Positions 6,290-10,142 of a DNA stretch of 10,142 nucleotides are shown here, piece after piece. Location: contig VBLM01000207.1 of the NCBI GenBank assembly GCA_005879095.1, positions 1-10,142 on the forward strand. Reading direction: 5' to 3'. Below the pieces are notes generated by a model. The model made no database searches and was not told where the DNA came from. It saw only the letters and a list, made by a program, of their open reading frames with translations. The position numbers and the translations under genes are program-made. How positions within the stretch are numbered: position 1 is the stretch's first letter; the number at the start of each line of letters is the position of its first letter. The stretch comes from Deltaproteobacteria bacterium. GTDB lineage: Bacteria; Myxococcota; Myxococcia; Myxococcales; 40CM-4-68-19.

Positions 6290-7500
6290 GGCTGCACGTA
6301 CCTCAGCGAATCCTGCAGGAAGGGGTCCCTGATCGGCACCGGCCGCGTGCCGCGCAGCAGGAACAGCGCGGTCGCCACCGACACGCCGCCGACGCCGACG
6401 AAGGCGGTGAAGTGCGTCCAGTGCAGGCCGAGCTGGTCGATTCCGGCAGCCGGCATGACGATCCAGTACACGTCGACGTAGTGGATGAAGAGGATCCACA
6501 CCGCGACCGCCGCCAGCGCCGGCGGGCTGCGCTTCAGATCGCGCGAGAGCAGGAGGAAAAACGGGATGAGGAATTGACCGAGCAGGATCAGCTGCCCGAC
6601 CGGCCGCCACACGCCGCGGCTGCGGGTCACGATCCACTGCAGCTCTTCGGGCAGGTTGCCGGCCCAGATCAGCATGTATTGCGAGAAGGCCATGTAGGCC
6701 CAGAAAGCGGTGAAGGCGAGCAGCAGCTTGCCGAGGTTGTGCTGCTGCTCGACGGAGATCACCTTGCCCCACGGCTCTTCGCTCGAGCGCAGTCCGGTCG
6801 TGATCAGGCAGATCAGCGCCAGCGAGGCCACGAATGCGCCCGCGTAGACGTAGAGGCCGAAGATGGTCGAGTACCAGGTGGGCTGCAGCGACATCAGCCA
6901 GTCGAACGAGGCGAAGGTCAGGCTGAGGATGAAGAGCGCGAGGCCCGGCGCGGACAGTCGTCGCGCGCTGATGGTCAGCGCGGGGTCGCCGGTCTCGTCC
7001 TGCTGCAGCGAGAGCGCGCGCAGCCGCCAGGCGATTCCGCACCAGATGGCGAAGTACGCGACCGCGCGCCAGAAGAACGAGATCAGGTTGAGATAGACGC
7101 GCTTGTGCGCGAGCAGCTCCAGGGTTTCCTTGCTGATCGCCTCCGGTGGAGCGACCCAGAACCAGATGTGGCGCGCGCCGAGGAAAAGCGGGACGAAGAG
7201 CAGCACGAAGATGGGAACGACGGCGGCGATGTTTTCGCCGAGGCGGCGAACGGTGACGCTCCAGTGCGCGCCGGTGGCGTGGTTCGCCATCACCAGCGAT
7301 GCCGCGCCGATGGCGAGGCCGAGCCAGTAGACGAAAGCGATCAGATACGCGAGCAGTGCGGGCCGCGGCGAAGCCAGGCCGCCCAGCAGCGTCACCAGCA
7401 GGCCGGCCGCGCCGGCGATTGCAGCGCCGAGCATCAATCGGCGGCCGCCGGCGAAGGGCGGAAGATTCGCGTCGGGGAGCGGCGCTGCCTCGTGGCTCAT
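6286..7500 (-). CDS. actF: Alternative complex III integral membrane subunit ActF
   Basis: 404 residues, ATG start in an ATGA overlap with actE, GAGGAAA site upstream. ActF is the second, more divergent NrfD-like quinol-interacting membrane subunit of ACIII, usually with ten helices. Matching landmarks are RRLGENIAAVVPIFVLLFVP (85-104), HKRVYLNLISFFWRAVAYF (132-150), the signature TFASFDWLMSLQPTWYSTIF (195-214), LAFTAFWAYMAFSQYMLIWAGNLPEE split over 261-286, and LLLSRDLKR (316-324). Length and helix number fit the family and I see no internal loss. It sits between the heme lipoprotein gene and a small accessory gene, both overlapping by 4 nt. Confidence 0.93.
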   Translation of the reverse strand: MSHEAAPLPDANLPPFAGGRRLMLGAAIAGAAGLLVTLLGGLASPRPALLAYLIAFVYWLGLAIGAASLVMANHATGAHWSVTVRRLGENIAAVVPIFVLLFVPLFLGARHIWFWVAPPEAISKETLELLAHKRVYLNLISFFWRAVAYFAIWCGIAWRLRALSLQQDETGDPALTISARRLSAPGLALFILSLTFASFDWLMSLQPTWYSTIFGLYVYAGAFVASLALICLITTGLRSSEEPWGKVISVEQQHNLGKLLLAFTAFWAYMAFSQYMLIWAGNLPEELQWIVTRSRGVWRPVGQLILLGQFLIPFFLLLSRDLKRSPPALAAVAVWILFIHYVDVYWIVMPAAGIDQLGLHWTHFTAFVGVGGVSVATALFLLRGTRPVPIRDPFLQDSLRYVQP

Positions 7501-8165
7501 GGTGTTTCCTCGCGCAGCTTCTTCTGGATGTCGGGCGGCGCCTCGGCGAGCAGAGCCGACTGGCTGCGGCGCAGCGCCTCGGCGTACGCCACCACCGCCC
7601 ACCGTTCAGTGGCGGTGAGCTGCGGCGCGTAGGACGGCGTCAGGCCGTAGCCGAGGCTGATCACCTGGAAGACGTTGCCGGGGACGCGGGGCTGCTTGTT
7701 CAGATTCGGCGGCGGCCGCAGCGACATCTGCGTCGCCACCGGGCTGACGCCGTCGCCGACGAGGCCGTGGCAGGCTGAGCAAAAGATCTCGAACTTCGCG
7801 CGGCCCATGTCCATCAGCTCGCGCGTCACGGGAATGGGGATGGCGGAGACGATCGCGCCCTTGCGATCGGTGCCCAGCGTGATCTCGGGGCGCATGGTGA
7901 TCGTCTCGCGCGGCACGGTGCCGGCGGGCGGCTGGCGCATCGCGCGGCCGTCTTCGTATTGGGAGTTGGCGGCGAAGGCCTTGAACTTCGGCTGCCGCTC
8001 CATCGGATCGAACAAGGTCGTATCGCCACAGCCGGCGGCCAGGATCAAGGCTACCAGCGCACCGCGGAGGCGCGGAGGACGCGGAGGCTTTTTTGTAATA
8101 GCAATTCTCCGCGCTCTCCGCGCCTCCGCGGTGCGCTTGAAGACTTGTCGTCGGTAATCGGTCAT
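7497..8165 (-). CDS. actE: Alternative complex III monoheme cytochrome c lipoprotein ActE
   Basis: 222 residues, ATG in an ATGA overlap with actD and GGAG five nt upstream. After an unusual basic N-terminus (9-35) comes a short hydrophobic stretch ending in AAGC with lipidation Cys46 (ALVALILAAGC), so it is a lipoprotein facing the periplasm. The heme c site is C129-S-A-C132-H133 inside FEIFCSACHGLVGDG, preceded by the family's IPIPVTRELMDMGRAKFEIF pattern and followed by RWAVVAYAEALRRSQ (188-202). ActE carries electrons from the ACIII core toward the oxidase. Oddities: residues about 9-36 are encoded by a palindromic repeat (8057-8136), and the expected axial Met in the G-x-M-P-x-Y segment is Thr176 (GYGLTPSYAPQL). 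The rest looks normal. Confidence 0.92.
   Translation of the reverse strand: MTDYRRQVFKRTAEARRARRIAITKKPPRPPRLRGALVALILAAGCGDTTLFDPMERQPKFKAFAANSQYEDGRAMRQPPAGTVPRETITMRPEITLGTDRKGAIVSAIPIPVTRELMDMGRAKFEIFCSACHGLVGDGVSPVATQMSLRPPPNLNKQPRVPGNVFQVISLGYGLTPSYAPQLTATERWAVVAYAEALRRSQSALLAEAPPDIQKKLREETP
8057..8136. repeat. Palindromic dispersed repeat inside actE
   Basis: Two 30-nt arms (8057-8086 and 8107-8136) are inverted copies that match at 28 of 30 positions, separated by a 20-nt AT-richer loop (8087-8106). Each arm is itself built of roughly 9-nt units of the GCGCGGAGG type. This has the look of a widespread bacterial dispersed repeat whose arms read like ACCGCGGAGGCGCGGAGGAC, often seen in intergenic regions. 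Here it is in frame within actE and encodes the basic TAEARRARR and PPRPPRLRGA segments. GCGC flanks both ends; as this is self-complementary it could be arm sequence or a short target duplication. Class assignment is from memory. Confidence 0.8.
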
Positions 8166-8613
8166 ACCTGCTCCACCACGGTGTGGACGCGGCTGGCGCC
8201 GGCGGAGCGGAGCCTTTCTTCGAGCGAGGCGACCTGGTCCTGATCTTCGGTTTCGGCGCTGATCCAGAATTTGTCCAGCGAAGCGGTGCGGAACTGTTCC
8301 GACTCGAAGACCTCTCGAAGGTGATCGGGATGTTGGTCCAGAAGCCGTGCGGCGGACGGTTGCCGACGTTGATCGAGTAGTTCACCGAGTTCATCCACCA
8401 CTGCATCGCGTAGCCGCCGCACGCGCCGAGCACGCCGCCGGTGAGCGCGACGAGCGGAACCTTGCTGCGCGGCAATTCCAGCGCGTCGTCGATGCCGTGG
8501 AGCGGATAGGGCGAGTACGCGTCGAGTCCGGGGACGCCGTCCGCGTGCAGCTTGCGCGCGGCCTCGACGCAAGCGGCCGGCTCGGAGAATTCGCCGAGGA
8601 CGAAGCGCCTCAT
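8162..8613 (-). pseudogene. actD: Alternative complex III membrane subunit ActD, frame broken by an internal loss
   Basis: ATG start at 8613 in an ATGA overlap with actC, GGGAG upstream. The first 100 codons are a good ActD N-terminus: DAYSPYPLHGIDDALELP (31-48), one helix (about 52-77), then NYSINVGNRP and WTNIPITFE (92-100). Homology resumes in another frame at 8311 with VFESEQFRTASLDKFWI and runs 49 codons to the TGA at 8162, which keeps the ATGA overlap with actE. Between PITFE and VFE homologues have a second helix and a LP-x-x-x-HP loop, about 25-35 residues; only two nt (AG) remain between the halves. ActD normally has two helices and helps bind ActB/ActE to the core. Either a real frameshifting deletion or an assembly error; the flanking sequence is otherwise undamaged. 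Confidence 0.85.
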
Positions 8614-10022
8614 GGCTTCGCTCCCTCGAGCTCGGTAGGCTGGTAGTTCAGCTCGCCGTGCGCCATCTCGTGGCGCAGCTCCTTCACTTCGGAGAGAGCG
8701 ATCGCCGGGATGAATTTCAGGAAGAGCAGGAACAGCGTGCCGAAGAAACCGATGGTGCCGGCGAGCAGACTGAGATCCACCCAGGTCGGGTAGTACATCG
8801 CCCAGTTGGAGGGAATGAAGTCCTGGTGCAGCGAGGTGACGATGATGTTGAAGCGCTCGAACCACATGCCGACGTTGATCAGCACCGAGCCGATCCAGAG
8901 CGCCGCGATGTTCCGCCGCGCCGCCTTGAACCAGAACATCTGCGGCACCACGACGTTGCAGAACATCTGCGTGTAGAACGCCCATGCATAGGGCCCGCGC
9001 GGCCGGGTGAAGAAGAAGATGTGCTGCTCGTACGGGTTGCCGCTGTACCAGGCGGCGAAGAACTCCATCAAATAGCCGTAGGTGACGATCAGGCCGGTGA
9101 GCAGCATCACCTTCGCCATCGAATCGAGGTGGCGCAGCGTCACCACGTGCTTGAACTTCATCCACTTCCGCGCCGGGATCATCAGTGTCATCACCATCGC
9201 GAATCCGGAGAAGACCGCGCCGGCGACGAAGTAGGGCGGGAAGATCGTGGTGTGCCAGCCGGGCAGGATGCTGAGCGCGAAGTCCCACGAGACGATGGTG
9301 TGCACGGAGAGAACCAACGGCGTCGCGAGTCCGGCGAGCAGGAGGTAGGCGATCTTGTAGTGGTGCCAGTGCCGCGCCGAGCCGCGCCAGCCGAGGGCGC
9401 AGATGCCGTAGACGATGCGGGCGCGGCGGCTCGAGGACGAATCGCGCAGCGCCGCGAAATCCGGCAGCAGCCCGATGTACCAGAAGAGCAGCGAGGTGAT
9501 GAAGTACGTCGAGACCGCGAACACGTCCCACATCAGCGGGCTCTTGAACTGCGGCCAGATCTTCAGCGTGCTCGGGTACGGGAACAGCCAGTAGATGGCG
9601 AACCACGGCCGCCCCGTGTGGAGCACCGGGAACAGCGCCGCCTGCATGACCGCGAACAGCGTCATCGCCTCGGCGAATCGGTTGATGCTGGTGCGCCACT
9701 TCTGCTGGAAGAGGAGAAGGATGGCGCTGATCAGCGTGCCGGCGTGGCCGATGCCGATCCACCAGACGAAGTTGATGATGCCGAACGCCCACGCCACCGG
9801 GATGTTGTTGCCCCACATCCCGATGCCCTTGGCGATGGTGATGGTGATGGCGCCGAAGAGCAGGCCGGTCAGGCCGAGGCCGAGGAAGAGCAGCGTGTAC
9901 CAGCCGGGACGCGCCTCCTTCCAGATGAAGTCGAGCAGCGTCTTGTTGAGGGTGCCGTCGTCCTGCTGGCCCTCGATCAGCGCCGTTCCCCGGAGCGCGT
10001 AGATTGCGGCGTTCTCGGCCAT
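8610..10022 (-). CDS. actC: Alternative complex III NrfD-like quinol-binding membrane subunit ActC
   Basis: 470 residues, ATG at 10022 overlapping the actB TAA by one base (TAATG), GGAG upstream. ActC is the main quinol-oxidising membrane subunit of ACIII, of the NrfD/PsrC family with about ten helices, and is proposed to take part in proton translocation. Diagnostic stretches: WWIGIGHAGTLISAILLLF (87-105), KWRTSINRFAEAMTLFAV (108-125), HTGRPW (135-140), WPQFKSPLMWDVFAVSTY (156-173), ILPGWHTTIFPPYFVAGAVF (252-271), NVGMWFERFNIIVTSLHQDF (383-402). The length is normal and all family blocks are present, so this gene appears intact. It is tightly coupled to actB before it and actD after it. Confidence 0.95.
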   Translation of the reverse strand: MAENAAIYALRGTALIEGQQDDGTLNKTLLDFIWKEARPGWYTLLFLGLGLTGLLFGAITITIAKGIGMWGNNIPVAWAFGIINFVWWIGIGHAGTLISAILLLFQQKWRTSINRFAEAMTLFAVMQAALFPVLHTGRPWFAIYWLFPYPSTLKIWPQFKSPLMWDVFAVSTYFITSLLFWYIGLLPDFAALRDSSSSRRARIVYGICALGWRGSARHWHHYKIAYLLLAGLATPLVLSVHTIVSWDFALSILPGWHTTIFPPYFVAGAVFSGFAMVMTLMIPARKWMKFKHVVTLRHLDSMAKVMLLTGLIVTYGYLMEFFAAWYSGNPYEQHIFFFTRPRGPYAWAFYTQMFCNVVVPQMFWFKAARRNIAALWIGSVLINVGMWFERFNIIVTSLHQDFIPSNWAMYYPTWVDLSLLAGTIGFFGTLFLLFLKFIPAIALSEVKELRHEMAHGELNYQPTELEGAKP

Positions 10023-10142
10023 TACGCGAGCTCCGGGTTGGGGTTGGTCACGCGGGCGAGATACGCGGTGCGCGGGCGCGTGCCGAGCTCGTGCAGGAGA
10101 TCGTAGCGGCGCTCGTCGCCGGACAGGGCGGACACGCGCGCG
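10022..10142 (-). CDS. actB: Alternative complex III iron-sulfur/molybdopterin-like subunit ActB, last 39 codons
   Basis: Only the 3' end is inside the window; the gene continues past the right edge. The 39 visible residues end in [20 protein letters not shown] followed by TNPNPELA and TAA. The Y-x-L-L-x-E-L-x-T-x-P-R-T-x-Y-L-A and NPNP-E pattern is the usual C-terminus of ActB, and the position just before actC agrees. ActB is the large periplasmic subunit with iron-sulfur clusters in its second half; none of those cysteines fall in this piece. The stop shares its last A with the actC start. Confidence 0.85.
   Translation of the reverse strand, partial: ARVSALSGDERRYDLLHELGTRPRTAYLARVTNPNPELA

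Noticed and set aside
8087..8106. Insertion sequence or transposase remnant at the repeat.
   Set aside because: Only 80 nt with a 20-nt loop and no coding capacity; it fits a small non-autonomous dispersed repeat, not an IS element.
8057..8136. The strong hairpin in actE as an intrinsic terminator.
   Set aside because: It lies inside a coding frame with no T-run following the stem in the direction of transcription, and the downstream genes are needed for the same complex.
7606..9816. A 736-codon minus-strand open frame overlapping actC, actD and actE.
   Set aside because: Only the codons from 8613 to about 8314 in this frame correspond to a real protein (ActD N-terminus); the rest is out of frame to ActC and ActE. 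It is long because of high GC and because the actD break removes its normal end.
6265..10106. Very long open frames on the plus strand opposite actF (6265-7632) and actC (8658-10106).
   Set aside because: They are antisense to clearly conserved genes, have Arg/Glu/Asp/Gln-rich low-complexity translations typical of GC-rich shadow frames, and show no recognisable domain.

Overview
The window carries most of a high-GC respiratory operon that encodes Alternative Complex III (ACIII, a quinol:electron-acceptor oxidoreductase) followed by a caa3-type cytochrome c oxidase. The combination, the gene order (actB-actC-actD-actE-actF-small protein-sco-coxB-coxA-coxC-coxD) and the outer-membrane-type protein at the left edge suggest a Gram-negative aerobe such as a myxobacterium-like (Myxococcota) or Acidobacteriota lineage. 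The phylum is an inference from gene content only; there is no rRNA gene here.

Layout. Positions 2-1514 are on the plus strand: the 3' end of a gene for a DUF4105-type envelope protein (2-715), then a three-helix membrane protein with a PEGA-like periplasmic part (765-1514). Positions 1521-10142 are entirely minus strand and gene-packed. Reading leftwards from the right edge come the last 39 codons of actB, then actC, actD, actE, actF, an unnamed single-helix protein, a SCO-type copper chaperone, coxB with a fused cytochrome c domain, coxA, coxC and coxD. Seven successive junctions are stop/start overlaps of 1 or 4 nt, two more overlap by 23 and 11 nt, and the last gap is 9 nt, so the block is almost certainly one translationally coupled operon whose promoter lies off the right edge. 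The two strands converge with only 6 nt between stop codons. No stretch over 300 nt lacks a gene, and I saw no tRNA, rRNA or CRISPR.

How it works together. ActB/ActC/ActD/ActF form the membrane quinol-oxidising core of ACIII, and the lipoprotein cytochrome ActE passes electrons on. The cytochrome c domain fused to CoxB receives them and feeds CuA, then heme a and the heme a3-CuB site of CoxA. The SCO protein delivers copper for oxidase assembly. CoxC and CoxD complete the oxidase.

What is odd. (1) Four short internal losses hit otherwise well-conserved membrane subunits: two in coxA (one breaks the frame), one in coxC and one in actD (breaks the frame). Each removes a conserved, mostly transmembrane piece. 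Either the assembly has local deletions or this operon copy is damaged. (2) A long palindromic dispersed repeat (8057-8136) lies inside actE and is read through in frame, supplying the basic n-region of its lipoprotein signal peptide. (3) ActE has Thr where the axial Met of the heme is expected. I found no unmistakably new system; these are the points worth a second look.
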